Of a DNA stretch of 64,000 nt, positions 39,986 through 49,098 are shown one piece after another (position 1 is the first letter of the stretch; every line of letters starts with the position of its first letter). The DNA comes from Rhizophagus prolifer (lineage: Eukaryota > Glomeromycota > Glomeromycetes > Glomerales > Glomeraceae), in assembly GCA_019425655.1 (NCBI GenBank), contig NQWY01000017.1:1-64000 (forward strand), read 5' to 3'. Under the pieces are notes generated by a model. The model did no database searches, was not told the DNA's origin, and saw only the letters and a program-made list of their open reading frames with translations. The translations under genes and the position numbers were made by a program.

Positions 39986-42432
39986 AGAATCCGCGCTGTA
40001 ACTCTTACCAAATCTGCAAAAACGCCTGCAGCTGTCACTTCTGCGCCCGCGCCAGGTCCTTTCACTACCAGCGGCGTATTCTTGTACCTGGAAGTTGTGA
40101 ACGAGATAATATTATCGCTTCCTGACAATCCGAAAAATGGATGATCAGCATCAACAATCTGAACTTCAATATTAATTTTTCCATCTTCGAGAACGCCGAT
40201 TAATCTCAATTTTCTACCGGAATTTTCAGCTTCTTTTTTGAACGATGAAAAGTAAGGTTCGTGTTTTTCCAGTTCTTCGTAAAAAGCAGGGATGGATTCA
40301 GCTTTGAGACAAGCATCCGGAAGAAAATCTTTGATATTGACATCCGACATTTCCAGCGGCAAACCAATTTCTCTTCCAAGAATCAGCATCTTTCTGGAAA
40401 AATCCATTCCGTTCAAATCGTCTCTTGGGTCTGGTTCTGTATAACCTAATTCCTGCGCAGTTTTCACAACCTCAGCAAAGGTTTTTTCACCTACATAATT
40501 ATTGAAAATATAGGAAATCGTTCCTGACAGAATGGCTTCGATTTTCAGAATTTCGTCACCGGAAATCCAAAGGTCATTCAAGGTTTTGATAATGGGAAGT
40601 CCGGCTCCGACATTGGTTTCATATAAGAAATTGACATTATTCTTCTTTGCCAGTCTTTTAAATTTAGTGTATTGCTCATAAGAAGAAGAATTGCCTTTTT
40701 TGTTACAGGTCACAATTGAGATATTGTTATCAAATAATAAAGGATATTCAGCAACGACATCTTCGCTTGAAGTGTTATCTACAAATACCAAATTAGGTAA
40801 ATTTCTACTTGAAATAAGATTTATAAATTCTTTCAAATCTGATTTTTGCAAATTCATATTAAAGTTATCATTTAAATCAAAATATGATTCAGGGTGATCA
40901 AAAATTTTCATTTCTCTGCTATTCGTAATTCCTACAACATTAATTTTAATCTGATGATTGTCTTCAAGATTTTTCTGTTCTCTTTCCAATTGACGGAATA
41001 ATTCTTTTCCGATGTTCCCAGTTCCCGCGAACATCACATTGAAGGTTTTAACCGGAGATAGTAACAACGAATCGTGAACAACATTAAGAGCTTTTGACAA
41101 TTCATTTCTTTCAATGACTGCAGAAATATTAAGCTCAGATGAACCTTGTGCAATTGCAATGATATTGATGCCATTTCTGCCCATAGCACTAAAAAATTTT
41201 CCGCTGATTCCTCTCGTTTTTTTCATATTCTCTCCAACAACAGAAATAATACTTAACTCATTATCGAACTGCGGTTCATCAATTTTGTTAGAATTTAATT
41301 CAAAATCAAATTCTTCATAGATTGCTTTTCTTGCTTTTTTCTCATCATCAAAAGATACTACAAACGAAATACTGTGTTCAGAACTCGCCTGCGTAATCAG
41401 AATAACATTAACTTCATATCTAGCCAAAGCATTGAACAATCTTCCGCTGAAACCCTTCATTCCAATCATTCCGTTTCCGGTAATATTGATGAGACAAGTT
41501 TTTTCGATAGACACAATTCCTTTGATTAAACCTTTTGAAACTTCAGATTTCTGATGAATCAAAGTTCCTATATTTTCCGGCTGGAAAGTATTTTTGATAT
41601 AAATAGGAATCTGACTTTCGATAGCCGGAATCATCGTTGGCGGATAAATCACCTTTGCGCCAAAATATGACATTTCCATCGCTTCCTGATAACTCAATTG
41701 CGATTGAGAAAATGCATTCTTTACCAATCTTGGATCCGCAGTCAGAAAACCGTCTACATCGGTCCAAATCTGGATCTCATCAGCTTTTAAACCCGAACCT
41801 AAAATCGATGCGGTGTAATCCGAACCACCTCTACCCAAAGTTGTTGTGTCATCATTTTTGTCTTTGGCGATAAAACCTGTCACGACATAAATTTGATTTA
41901 CCGGTTTCCAGTTTTTTAGATTTTCGTTGGTAGTTTTGTAATCAATGTTGGCATTTCCAAAGTGAGAATCCGTTACAATCAATTCTCTGGAATCTTGAAA
42001 GACTGCCGGAAAATTTTCAGATTGCAGGAAAGCTGCAACAATTTTGCTCGACATTTGTTCCCCATATGAAAGCAATCTATCTTTGATCCTGTTTGATAAT
42101 TCACCCAAATTTTTCACACTGAATAAAATATCCTCAATTTCATTGAAACTTACTTTTACCATCATTAACAATGGATTCTGAGCAGTTCTTGGTAATAATT
42201 CTGAGATGAGCTGATAGTGTTTTTTTTCCGCAGATTTCAGGATTTCAGAAAAATCGTTTTGCTTCAAGGCTTCTTCTGACGATGATAAAAGCGCATTGGT
42301 TATTCCTGATAAAGCGGAACAGACGATGATTAAAGGTTCGTTTTTGCGAAATTCTTTTTCTACAATTAATTTGACATTCCTCAATGCTTCTACACTTCCA
42401 ACTGAAGTTCCCCCGAATTTTAATATTTTCAT
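39982..42432 (-). CDS. thrA: Bifunctional aspartate kinase / homoserine dehydrogenase
   Basis: The 816-residue fusion has an aspartokinase domain (MKILKFGGTSVGSVEALRN, and DDTTTLGRGGSDYTASILG), two ACT-type regulatory domains in the middle (about 310-460; GMIGMKGFSGRLFNALARYE, and MGRNGINIIAIAQGSSELNI), and a homoserine dehydrogenase domain (VMFAGTGNIGKELFRQLERE, and EPDPRDDLNGMDFSRKMLIL). It catalyses the first and third steps of threonine/methionine synthesis; threonine feedback is expected. It starts the thrABC unit, behind a hairpin leader. Confidence 0.96.
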   Translation of the reverse strand: MKILKFGGTSVGSVEALRNVKLIVEKEFRKNEPLIIVCSALSGITNALLSSSEEALKQNDFSEILKSAEKKHYQLISELLPRTAQNPLLMMVKVSFNEIEDILFSVKNLGELSNRIKDRLLSYGEQMSSKIVAAFLQSENFPAVFQDSRELIVTDSHFGNANIDYKTTNENLKNWKPVNQIYVVTGFIAKDKNDDTTTLGRGGSDYTASILGSGLKADEIQIWTDVDGFLTADPRLVKNAFSQSQLSYQEAMEMSYFGAKVIYPPTMIPAIESQIPIYIKNTFQPENIGTLIHQKSEVSKGLIKGIVSIEKTCLINITGNGMIGMKGFSGRLFNALARYEVNVILITQASSEHSISFVVSFDDEKKARKAIYEEFDFELNSNKIDEPQFDNELSIISVVGENMKKTRGISGKFFSAMGRNGINIIAIAQGSSELNISAVIERNELSKALNVVHDSLLLSPVKTFNVMFAGTGNIGKELFRQLEREQKNLEDNHQIKINVVGITNSREMKIFDHPESYFDLNDNFNMNLQKSDLKEFINLISSRNLPNLVFVDNTSSEDVVAEYPLLFDNNISIVTCNKKGNSSSYEQYTKFKRLAKKNNVNFLYETNVGAGLPIIKTLNDLWISGDEILKIEAILSGTISYIFNNYVGEKTFAEVVKTAQELGYTEPDPRDDLNGMDFSRKMLILGREIGLPLEMSDVNIKDFLPDACLKAESIPAFYEELEKHEPYFSSFKKEAENSGRKLRLIGVLEDGKINIEVQIVDADHPFFGLSGSDNIISFTTSRYKNTPLVVKGPGAGAEVTAAGVFADLVRVTARIL

Positions 42433-42450
42433 TTGTTATCATTTTAGAAA

Positions 42451-42490
42451 TAACAAAAAGCCTTTCTGAAATCAGAAAGGCTTTTTGTTA
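42451..42490 (-). terminator. Perfect 19-bp hairpin in the thrA leader, candidate attenuator
   Basis: TAACAAAAAGCCTTTCTGA (42451-42469) pairs exactly with 42472-42490, with a two-base AA centre. It lies only 19 bp ahead of the thrA start. A promoter would not fit between the hairpin and the start, so the thr operon transcript must cross it. It may therefore be a regulated attenuator in addition to ending the AraC transcript. Confidence 0.6.
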
Positions 42491-42507
42491 TGATTGTTTA
42501 TTCAAAT

Positions 42508-42552
42508 TCACAAACGCACCTTCCTGCAACTTACAGAGAAAGTGAAATTCAT
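42508..42552 (-). CDS. Candidate 14-residue leader peptide before thrA
   Basis: A small frame MNFTFSVSCRKVRL ends 18 bp upstream of the leader hairpin. It has one Thr codon only, unlike classical Thr-rich leader peptides, so ribosome stalling by threonine starvation is not obvious. No clear ribosome binding site was seen, but these are often weak in the phylum. Confidence 0.3.
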   Translation of the reverse strand: MNFTFSVSCRKVRL

Positions 42553-42625
42553 TATTTTGTAAATCTTTAACGAAAGTATGAAAACTTTTTACGTTTGCAA
42601 ATTTTTATTCAATATTTTTTGAATT

Positions 42626-43438
42626 TTATTGAATATTTGACACAAGCCTCGTTGGAGCATATCCAAACTGTTTCTTGAAAGCAAAAGAAAAATGGGACAG
42701 ATTTTCAAACCCTGTTTCGAAATAAACATCTACCGGTTTTTTATGTTTCTCTGCAATTTCATAATGGGCTAATTCCAAACGTTTTTTTGTCAGCCACCTT
42801 TGCGGTGTGGAATTGAAGGCCTTATAAAAATCACGTTTGAAAGTTGTCAAACTGCGACCCGTGAGATATCCGAATTTCTCCAGCGGCATATTGAACATAA
42901 AATTCTTTTCCATAAAAGTTACCAGATCAATTTTCCCCGGTTCATCAAAATTATTAAGCACAGCATCAATATTTTCGTCAATTGTTCTGAGAATATTAAT
43001 CGCTTCGTTAATTTTCAGTGAGGCAATATTTTCCGGGAAATTATTTTGCATCTCAAAATACGGGATCAGCGAATTCAAACAGCTTTCCAATAAAGGATGT
43101 TTCTCGAAACTGATGATTTTCTCTGTTGGAATTTTTGATTTTGAATGTTTATCATTATAAAATGCTCTCAATCTTTCGGCCGACAAATGCATTGCAACGG
43201 CTTTATGCGGCAATCCGTCTTTCGGATAGTTGATAATCGTCGCCAACTGGTTTCTCGGAATCAAAAAAGTACTTCCTGCACCGAAAATAAAGCTTTCGTC
43301 AGCCTGGATAATTTTGGTCTCACCGGAAATCAGCCAAACCAGCAAATGGTCTGTAAAAGCTGCTTCTGTTTTGAATAGCTTGCCTTCGTAACTGGAAAGT
43401 TTGATTTCCGGATTGATATAATTGACTTGGTAATCCAT
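42626..43438 (-). CDS. AraC family transcriptional regulator
   Basis: Start MDYQVNYINPEIKLSSYEGK at 43438; 270 residues. The N-terminal cupin-like sensor (LVWLISGETKIIQADESFIF) and the C-terminal double HTH (MPLEKFGYLTGRSLTTFKRD, then STPQRWLTKKRLELAHYEIA and FENLSHFSFAFKKQFGYAPT) are both present. It is on the same strand as an SDR-type oxidoreductase 28 bp upstream, an arrangement common for AraC-controlled SDR genes. The ligand is not known. It precedes the thrA leader by 190 bp and probably ends at the leader hairpin. Confidence 0.9.
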   Translation of the reverse strand: MDYQVNYINPEIKLSSYEGKLFKTEAAFTDHLLVWLISGETKIIQADESFIFGAGSTFLIPRNQLATIINYPKDGLPHKAVAMHLSAERLRAFYNDKHSKSKIPTEKIISFEKHPLLESCLNSLIPYFEMQNNFPENIASLKINEAINILRTIDENIDAVLNNFDEPGKIDLVTFMEKNFMFNMPLEKFGYLTGRSLTTFKRDFYKAFNSTPQRWLTKKRLELAHYEIAEKHKKPVDVYFETGFENLSHFSFAFKKQFGYAPTRLVSNIQ

Positions 43439-43465
43439 AATGCTTCTCACACAAAGTTACAAATA

Positions 43466-44455
43466 TCAATTGATGTCGAATTGTATTCCCGCCATTTCTT
43501 CACTCAATTTCCATAATCTTTTGGCATTGGTTTCGTCCAAAGAATAAGGCTTGATGCCACCGATAATTTTGACATCAGAATTCAATTCTGCAACATCCAC
43601 ATTTTCACAATAGACGCCGCCTAAATCATTAAGTAGTGGACTTGTTGCACACCAAACGCTTGTCGCAGCACCTTGTGGAATGGTTTTCAGAGAAGCCTTA
43701 ACTTCTGGCAACAGATTACCTTCCGAATCCACATAGCCTAATTTTTGAAACAGATCTAATGGCGCTTCTCTCCCTAATTCGGTTTCGCCGACTGCACCCG
43801 GACATAAAGCATAACTTCTGACATTGAATTCTTTTGAGTGATTGTCCAATTCCATTGAGAAAAGATTGACTGCAGTTTTCGATTGTCCGTAGCCAAGCAG
43901 AGTTTCGTAGTCACGATGGAGAAAATTCGGGTCTTCAAAATTAAAATCTGAGAACTGATGTCCGCCAGAAGATACGTTCACTACTCTGGCGCCGTTTGCT
44001 TTTTTCAATGCGGACCATAATCTTGCTGTTAGCTGAAAATGCGCCAGATAATTGACTGCTAATTGCGATTCGAAACCGCGACTGTCTCTGCGAAGCGGCA
44101 CCCACATTATTCCTGCATTATTAATTAGCAAATGAAGTGGTCTCTCTGATTTTAAAAACTTTTCGGCAAAAGTGTCAATCGAATTTGGATTGGCTAAATC
44201 TAACTCTTCCAATTCAACATTAGGAATTCCATCGAGATTTCGTTTTGCTTTTTCGATATCTCTTGCGGGAACGATAACTTTCGCGCCAGCTTTCGCCAAA
44301 GTTTTGACTGTTTCTAAACCGATTCCTGAATTTCCGCCGGTTACAATAGCTATTTTTCCTTCAAGACTGATTCCTTTGATAACCTCTTCTGTTGTTGATT
44401 TTGCATTGAAGCCGGAATTGATTGGCTTTTGTAATGCTCCTTGGTAATTGTTCAT
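43466..44455 (-). CDS. Short-chain dehydrogenase/reductase
   Basis: Start MNNYQGALQKPINSGFNAKS at 44455 gives 329 residues; an upstream TTG adds 16 unconserved ones. It has the SDR cofactor motif (IAIVTGGNSGIGLETVKTLA), the NNAGIMWVP motif, a catalytic Ser region (VVNVSSGGHQ) and a YGQSKTAVNL Tyr-x-x-x-Lys pair, with an extra N-terminal segment of about 35 residues. It belongs to the retinol-dehydrogenase-like group. It lies 28 bp upstream of the AraC gene, likely cotranscribed. The substrate is unknown. Confidence 0.9.
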   Translation of the reverse strand: MNNYQGALQKPINSGFNAKSTTEEVIKGISLEGKIAIVTGGNSGIGLETVKTLAKAGAKVIVPARDIEKAKRNLDGIPNVELEELDLANPNSIDTFAEKFLKSERPLHLLINNAGIMWVPLRRDSRGFESQLAVNYLAHFQLTARLWSALKKANGARVVNVSSGGHQFSDFNFEDPNFLHRDYETLLGYGQSKTAVNLFSMELDNHSKEFNVRSYALCPGAVGETELGREAPLDLFQKLGYVDSEGNLLPEVKASLKTIPQGAATSVWCATSPLLNDLGGVYCENVDVAELNSDVKIIGGIKPYSLDETNAKRLWKLSEEMAGIQFDIN

Positions 44456-44652
44456 TGTTTTAATATTTATTGAAGCAAAATTAGAACAGAAATTCATCAT
44501 CAATTTTGTTTAGACGTCCGAATTGAGTTTGTTTAAAAGTTCATTTATTATTGTAATGTTAGATTTATTCACAATCTTTAATTTTCATCAAGAAAATTTT
44601 ATCATTGATAATCAACAACTTAAATCATACATTTAAAAATATTTACTACTTT

Positions 44653-44666
44653 GTATTGCATAATAC
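44653..44666. promoter_or_regulatory. Candidate PadR operator palindrome
   Basis: GTATT (44653-44657) and AATAC (44662-44666) flank GCAT, upstream of a promoter-like TATCTTTG near 44679-44686. It precedes the PadR gene; autoregulation is inferred. Confidence 0.4.
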
Positions 44667-44688
44667 CATTTTGTTTATATATCTTTGC

Positions 44689-44753
44689 AATGTAAAGTTA
44701 GAGAAGCAGGTTCGAAGTTGATTAGAAAAACTAACAACATCCAACTTTACATT
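44689..44753 (+). repeat. 11-bp inverted repeat in the PadR leader
   Basis: AATGTAAAGTT (44689-44699) and AACTTTACATT (44743-44753) are exact complements enclosing 43 bp just before the PadR start. On the transcript they would form a hairpin in the 5' leader; they may also bind the regulator. Confidence 0.55.
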
Positions 44754-44779
44754 AACCGATTTAAAACCAAACAATTAAT

Positions 44780-45121
44780 ATGAATACGGAAAACACAAAG
44801 GCGCAAATGCGTAAAGGAATTCTGGAATTCTGTATTTTGAGTCTGATTCAACAACGCGAAATGTATGTTTCCGACCTGATAGAATCTCTCAAAAAAGGAA
44901 AACTGGATGTAGTGGAAGGAACTCTTTATCCTCTCCTTACAAGATTGAAAAACGGCGAATTCCTCGCTTACAGATGGGAAGAATCTACCAGCGGACCCCC
45001 AAGAAAGTATTACCAGATCACTGAAAAAGGAAGTCTCTTCCTTGCAGAATTACAAACCACCTGGCAGGAACTGACAGACTCTGTGAACCAAATTACAAAA
45101 AACTCTCACTCTCAAAATTAA
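44780..45121 (+). CDS. PadR family transcriptional regulator
   Basis: The 113-residue protein is a standard PadR-type winged helix: MRKGILEFCILSLIQQREMY, then VVEGTLYPLLTRLKNGEFLA and GPPRKYYQITEKGSLFLAEL. PadR proteins repress stress or envelope genes and respond to small molecules. It lies four bases before a PspC-domain gene, a conserved pairing in Bacteroidota, so it probably controls that gene and itself through the palindromes upstream. Confidence 0.93.
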   Translation: MNTENTKAQMRKGILEFCILSLIQQREMYVSDLIESLKKGKLDVVEGTLYPLLTRLKNGEFLAYRWEESTSGPPRKYYQITEKGSLFLAELQTTWQELTDSVNQITKNSHSQN

Positions 45122-45125
45122 TACT

Positions 45126-46853
45126 ATGAACAAGACATTATCTATAGCACTCGCAGGGTTCTCTTTTATGATAGATGAACACGCTTATATAAAGCTCAGC
45201 GATTACCTGAACGCCTTGAGAAATTCTCTGGATGCTCAGGAAGCAGATGAAGTAATGCACGATATTGAAATCCGAATGGTCGAGATTTTCAAAGAAGTAC
45301 TTGCTAAAAGAGAAGTTATCAATGATTCTGATGTTGAAAAAGTAATTGCTCAAATCGGAACACCTGAACAGATTGATGAGCAGGAAGAAGCTTACTACTC
45401 AGAAGGAAAACAAAATAAATCAAAGTCTTCTACAAGTTACAGCAGCTACAGCAGCAATTCCCAGAAACAACTGTTCCGTGACCCTGAGAGACAAAAGATT
45501 GCCGGTGTTTGCGCAGGTTTAGCAGCTTATTTCGGAATGGATATCACCTGGATGAGACTGATTTGGGTAGGTGCATTTTTATTCCTTTGGGTTGCTCCGG
45601 GTTCATCATTCTTAGTTGTGATTTTGTATTTCATTCTTTGGGCAGTTTTACCAAAAGCAGAATCAGCTTCTGATTTTTTGAAAATGAAAGGAAAGCCTTT
45701 AAACTTCGACAACTTAAAGGAAGAATCCAGCAAAATAGTGCAGTTTGCCAATGAGACAACAACAAGAGCAGGAGAAATCTATAACGAGAATCGTCCGAAA
45801 ATCGGTTCTGCAGGAGACTCTTTCCTGAAAGTTCTGAAATATTGTCTTGCTATTTTGCTAGCGTTGATGGCAGCTGGATGTTTCATCGGATTGTTTGCAA
45901 TGATGTTTGCTTACGGTTCTGATAAATTCGGAATGGACAATAATCTTGGATTCTATTTGGAAGAAAATAATCTTGGTTACTTACTACTTGCCATTGCAGC
46001 TTTGCCAACAATCATCTTCGGAGTAGCATTCTTATTATTATCAATCAAATTATTCTCTCCAAAGTCAAAATTCAATTATGTTGGACCGGTTCTTGGAACA
46101 TTAGGAATTATCTGGATCATTTTAATCGGAGTTTTGGCTGCAAGTGCATCAAGATTCAACTTCCGATATAGCGGAGATAATCAAGATTATGAAAACGTAT
46201 CGATATCTGCTCCAAATGACACCATCTACCTTGATAGCAAAAAGGTAAATATCCCTGAAAACTTCAATACTTATTTTAATAATATCTATTCTGATAAGGC
46301 GACGATTTACAAAAGAGATTATCCAAGTGTGGAAATCACTAGAAGAGACGATATCAAAACGCCTTACATCATCATCAAAAAAGAAGCAGAAGGTTACAAC
46401 CAGCCTCTTAAGATGAAGGTTCCGGTAGAAATCAGAGGTAACAGAATTTTTCTTCCAAATTATTTTGAGTATCCTTATGAATACAGATTCAGAGATTACA
46501 GATTGGATTATGAGTTGGTAGTTCCTACCAGAATGAAAGTAATCAATGAAAAGGAATATGAAGTTAGTACTCGTGGCGATGATGGACAAAATGAAGATGA
46601 CCACGAAGATGATAACTATAACAATAATGGGATTACTGTTGAAAAAAACAAAATCAACATCAATGGGACGACTATCGAATATAATTCTGATGACAGCGAT
46701 TCAGTCAAAATCAATGGGAAAAATTATTCCAAAGATTCAGCAGATGTCGTTCTGGAAAGAATGAAAATTGACCAGCAGGTGAAAAAAAGCTTCAAAGATA
46801 TGAACATCAATATCAAAGACGGCAAAAAAGAAATCCATATTAAAACTAACTAA
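45126..46853 (+). CDS. PspC domain membrane protein with DUF1700-like N-terminus
   Basis: The 575-residue protein has an N-terminal helical domain (residues 1-90; YIKLSDYLNALRNSLDAQEA), a PspC domain (about 115-175; LFRDPERQKIAGVCAGLAAY, then ITWMRLIWVGAFLFLW), further membrane helices (about 235-340) and a long extracytoplasmic tail ending in charged, Asp/Asn-rich sequence (DGQNEDDHEDDNYNNNG). PspC proteins sense envelope stress. The gene follows padR by four bases, so the pair forms an autoregulated operon. The large C-terminal domain has no family I can name. Confidence 0.88.
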   Translation: MNKTLSIALAGFSFMIDEHAYIKLSDYLNALRNSLDAQEADEVMHDIEIRMVEIFKEVLAKREVINDSDVEKVIAQIGTPEQIDEQEEAYYSEGKQNKSKSSTSYSSYSSNSQKQLFRDPERQKIAGVCAGLAAYFGMDITWMRLIWVGAFLFLWVAPGSSFLVVILYFILWAVLPKAESASDFLKMKGKPLNFDNLKEESSKIVQFANETTTRAGEIYNENRPKIGSAGDSFLKVLKYCLAILLALMAAGCFIGLFAMMFAYGSDKFGMDNNLGFYLEENNLGYLLLAIAALPTIIFGVAFLLLSIKLFSPKSKFNYVGPVLGTLGIIWIILIGVLAASASRFNFRYSGDNQDYENVSISAPNDTIYLDSKKVNIPENFNTYFNNIYSDKATIYKRDYPSVEITRRDDIKTPYIIIKKEAEGYNQPLKMKVPVEIRGNRIFLPNYFEYPYEYRFRDYRLDYELVVPTRMKVINEKEYEVSTRGDDGQNEDDHEDDNYNNNGITVEKNKININGTTIEYNSDDSDSVKINGKNYSKDSADVVLERMKIDQQVKKSFKDMNINIKDGKKEIHIKTN

Positions 46854-46873
46854 AAATTGAGAGTGGATTAGTT

Positions 46874-46910
46874 GAAAAGCGGGCAAAAAGTCTTCGGGCT
46901 TCCGCTTTTC
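46874..46910 (+). terminator. Hairpin after the PspC gene
   Basis: GAAAAGCGG (46874-46882) pairs with CCGCTTTTC (46902-46910). A long T-run is lacking, so it may be a weak terminator or just a leader structure of the next gene. Confidence 0.5.
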
Positions 46911-46946
46911 TCCTAGTTCCCTGAAAACCAGATCACAAAAATTAAT

Positions 46947-47780
46947 ATGAAAATCTATACTTTTTTACTTTTGGTATGTTTCACTACTCTATCAAAAGCC
47001 CAATCACACCGTTTTATTTACGAATACCAATTCAAACCGGATTCTTCTTCTACCAATTACAGAAACGTTAATATGGCATTGGACATCAATCCGAAAGATG
47101 TGAAATTCTATAATTATGAAAATATCATCAATGATTCTCTGAATAAAAAAGGAGGCAACAACTATAGCACATCTCCAGATATCCCAACCTTAAGAAGACT
47201 CAAAAATTCCTACCAGAATACCAATTACGAGATGATGATGGATTATTTCTCTTACAACACCGAAGACAAAATGGATTGGAAACTGGAGAAAGAAACCAAA
47301 ACTTCCGGACAATACACACTTCAAAAAGCGACAACAGATTTTGGAGGAAGACACTGGACGGCTTGGTTTTGCAAAGACATCAACATTTCCGAAGGTCCTT
47401 ACAAATTCCGAGGATTGCCTGGCTTGATATTCGAATTGAATGATAGTAAAGAAAACTTTTTCTTCAAATTGGCAAAAAGTCAAAAACTAGAGAAAACGTA
47501 TGACACATCAGACTTTCTTGAAAGCTTTGCAGGAAAAAAACCAGTTTTGGTTTCCATTGCCAATATACACAAAATGATGCTTCAGTTCTACAATGACCCG
47601 ACAAAAGAAATGAGAGAAAAATTTGATGATGTACCGCCGGGAACTTTCCAGGTTGGAGGAACAAAAATCACCAGTAAAGAACAGTTCAAAGAAGCTGCGA
47701 AAGTTATACAGAATTTCATTGCAAAGAATAACAATCCTATGGATTTGAAAAATGCGGTGGTATATCCTGTAATAAATTGA
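46947..47780 (+). CDS. GLPGLI family exported protein
   Basis: The 277-residue protein has a signal peptide (IYTFLLLVCFTTLSKAQS) and the diagnostic motif GPYKFRGLPGLIFEL. The GLPGLI family is found almost only in Bacteroidota and is secreted to the envelope, with unknown function. The rest (HWTAWFCKDINISEGPYK, then VSIANIHKMMLQFYNDPTKE) follows the family. It stands alone after the PspC gene hairpin. Confidence 0.92.
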   Translation: MKIYTFLLLVCFTTLSKAQSHRFIYEYQFKPDSSSTNYRNVNMALDINPKDVKFYNYENIINDSLNKKGGNNYSTSPDIPTLRRLKNSYQNTNYEMMMDYFSYNTEDKMDWKLEKETKTSGQYTLQKATTDFGGRHWTAWFCKDINISEGPYKFRGLPGLIFELNDSKENFFFKLAKSQKLEKTYDTSDFLESFAGKKPVLVSIANIHKMMLQFYNDPTKEMREKFDDVPPGTFQVGGTKITSKEQFKEAAKVIQNFIAKNNNPMDLKNAVVYPVIN

Positions 47781-47831
47781 TAATTTAATAGAATTTTAAC
47801 GCTTTAATTAAAAAAGAAACAAAATAATTAT

Positions 47832-47839
47832 TAAATTTG
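47832..47839 (+). promoter_or_regulatory. Promoter -7-type element TAAATTTG
   Basis: It exactly matches the Bacteroidota consensus TAnnTTTG and lies 39 bp ahead of a 20-codon frame, giving a leader of about 30 bases. Confidence 0.5.
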
Positions 47840-47877
47840 TTGGAGAAATAAACTTCTAATCACAAAGCAACCAAAAA

Positions 47878-47940
47878 ATGATTCAATTAGTACTAGAAAT
47901 CGCAATCAAAATCGTAGATTTCGTTAGCAACCTGTTTTGA
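47878..47940 (+). CDS. Candidate small amphipathic peptide gene
   Basis: A 20-residue frame MIQLVLEIAIKIVDFVSNLF is preceded by a promoter-like TAAATTTG (47832-47839) and followed by a weak A/T hairpin. The peptide is almost wholly hydrophobic with Glu, Lys and Asp spaced to one helix face, like short membrane-active or phenol-soluble-modulin-like peptides. There is no other gene in this gap. Coding is not proven. Confidence 0.4.
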   Translation: MIQLVLEIAIKIVDFVSNLF

Positions 47941-48028
47941 GACGTCAAAGAATATTTTTATATTTCTTAAAAAATAAACATATTTTGTAAATTTGTAAAG
48001 TATAGCCATTATGGTTATACTTTTTTTT

Positions 48029-48604
48029 ATGAAAAAACTCTTTGCAAAAGCCATTCTTAAAATCATCGGATGGAAAGTTGTTCTTCAGGGTGATGTTGAT
48101 AATCTTGACAGATGCATCCTCGTCGTTGCTCCTCACACCCACAACAGCGAATATCTTCTTGGAAACCTTGCCTATTGGTCTCTTGGAAAAAAACTTAAAG
48201 TCATTATCAAAGATGCCCACACCAAAAATCCTTTTTACGGCTGGATTGTAAAAAGCATTGGCGGAATCGGGATTGACCGTTCCCAGAAAAATGACCTGGT
48301 TAATTTTGTAGCCAATGAATTCAAAAAAGATGATTTCAGTCTGGTAATAACACCCGAAGGAACAAGAAGCAGAGTTGAAAAATGGAGAAAAGGCTTTTAT
48401 CATATGGCTTTGGCAGCAAAAGTTCCGATTGTAATTGCAGCCGGAGATTTTAAAAGAAGAACGATGTACCTGGGCTATAAAATCCCTTTCGATAAAATCA
48501 CATCACAATCCTATGAGGAAACGATGGAAGAAATCCAGAATTACTTTATCAAATATGATATCCAGCCAAAAGTTCCCGCAAACTGGAATCCGAAAATATA
48601 TTAA
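48029..48604 (+). CDS. 1-acyl-sn-glycerol-3-phosphate acyltransferase-like protein
   Basis: The start MKKLFAKAILKIIGWKVVLQ at 48029 is preferred over an upstream ATG at 48011. The 191-residue protein has the acyltransferase motifs: His-x4-acid (APHTHNSEYLLG) and VITPEGTRSRVEKWRKGFYH. It is shorter than typical PlsC (about 240) and belongs to the small PlsC-like group often found near menaquinone or lipid genes. It should transfer an acyl group to a lysophospholipid-type acceptor at the inner membrane; the acceptor is unproven. Confidence 0.88.
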   Translation: MKKLFAKAILKIIGWKVVLQGDVDNLDRCILVVAPHTHNSEYLLGNLAYWSLGKKLKVIIKDAHTKNPFYGWIVKSIGGIGIDRSQKNDLVNFVANEFKKDDFSLVITPEGTRSRVEKWRKGFYHMALAAKVPIVIAAGDFKRRTMYLGYKIPFDKITSQSYEETMEEIQNYFIKYDIQPKVPANWNPKIY

Positions 48605-48652
48605 TTTTAAGTTTCAAACCCAAATTTTCAACTAAAACTGAATCAAACCAGA

Positions 48653-49084
48653 ATGGACGAAGCCAAAAAGAAAGAAATATTAGATCATCTCAATAATGCC
48701 AGCAAGAATACACTTGGCGAGACTTTGGAAATTATTTATACTGATGTTTCAGATGATTTTCTAAAGGCGACAATGCCTGTTAATTCCAGAGTCCATCAAC
48801 CTTACGGGATTCTTCATGGTGGCGCAAGCTGTGTTTTGGCGGAAACTTTGGGTTCTTGTCTTTCATTAATTAATATTGACACTTCCAAAGTTGTTCCTGT
48901 CGGTACCAATATCAACAGCAACCACCTAAGAGCAAAACGCGAAGGCATTGTAACCGGAACAGCAACATTTATCAGGAAAGGTAATACGATGCATGTTTCT
49001 CAAATAGAAATCCGCGATGAAAAGGGAAACCTTATTAATCACACTACAATGACCAATAACATTGTTCCAATCGGGAAAGTTTAA
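48653..49084 (+). CDS. Hotdog-fold thioesterase (PaaI/DHNA-CoA thioesterase-like)
   Basis: The 143-residue protein has the hotdog motif HQPYGILHGGASCVLAETLG, with the catalytic HGG and acidic residue, and ends HVSQIEIRDEKGNLINHTT. It is of normal length for the PaaI/MenI group. It lies 14 bp before an isochorismate synthase gene, which suggests the 1,4-dihydroxy-2-naphthoyl-CoA thioesterase step of menaquinone synthesis. The substrate is inferred from this neighbour. Confidence 0.88.
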   Translation: MDEAKKKEILDHLNNASKNTLGETLEIIYTDVSDDFLKATMPVNSRVHQPYGILHGGASCVLAETLGSCLSLINIDTSKVVPVGTNINSNHLRAKREGIVTGTATFIRKGNTMHVSQIEIRDEKGNLINHTTMTNNIVPIGKV

Positions 49085-49098
49085 TTTATTTCAAATCA

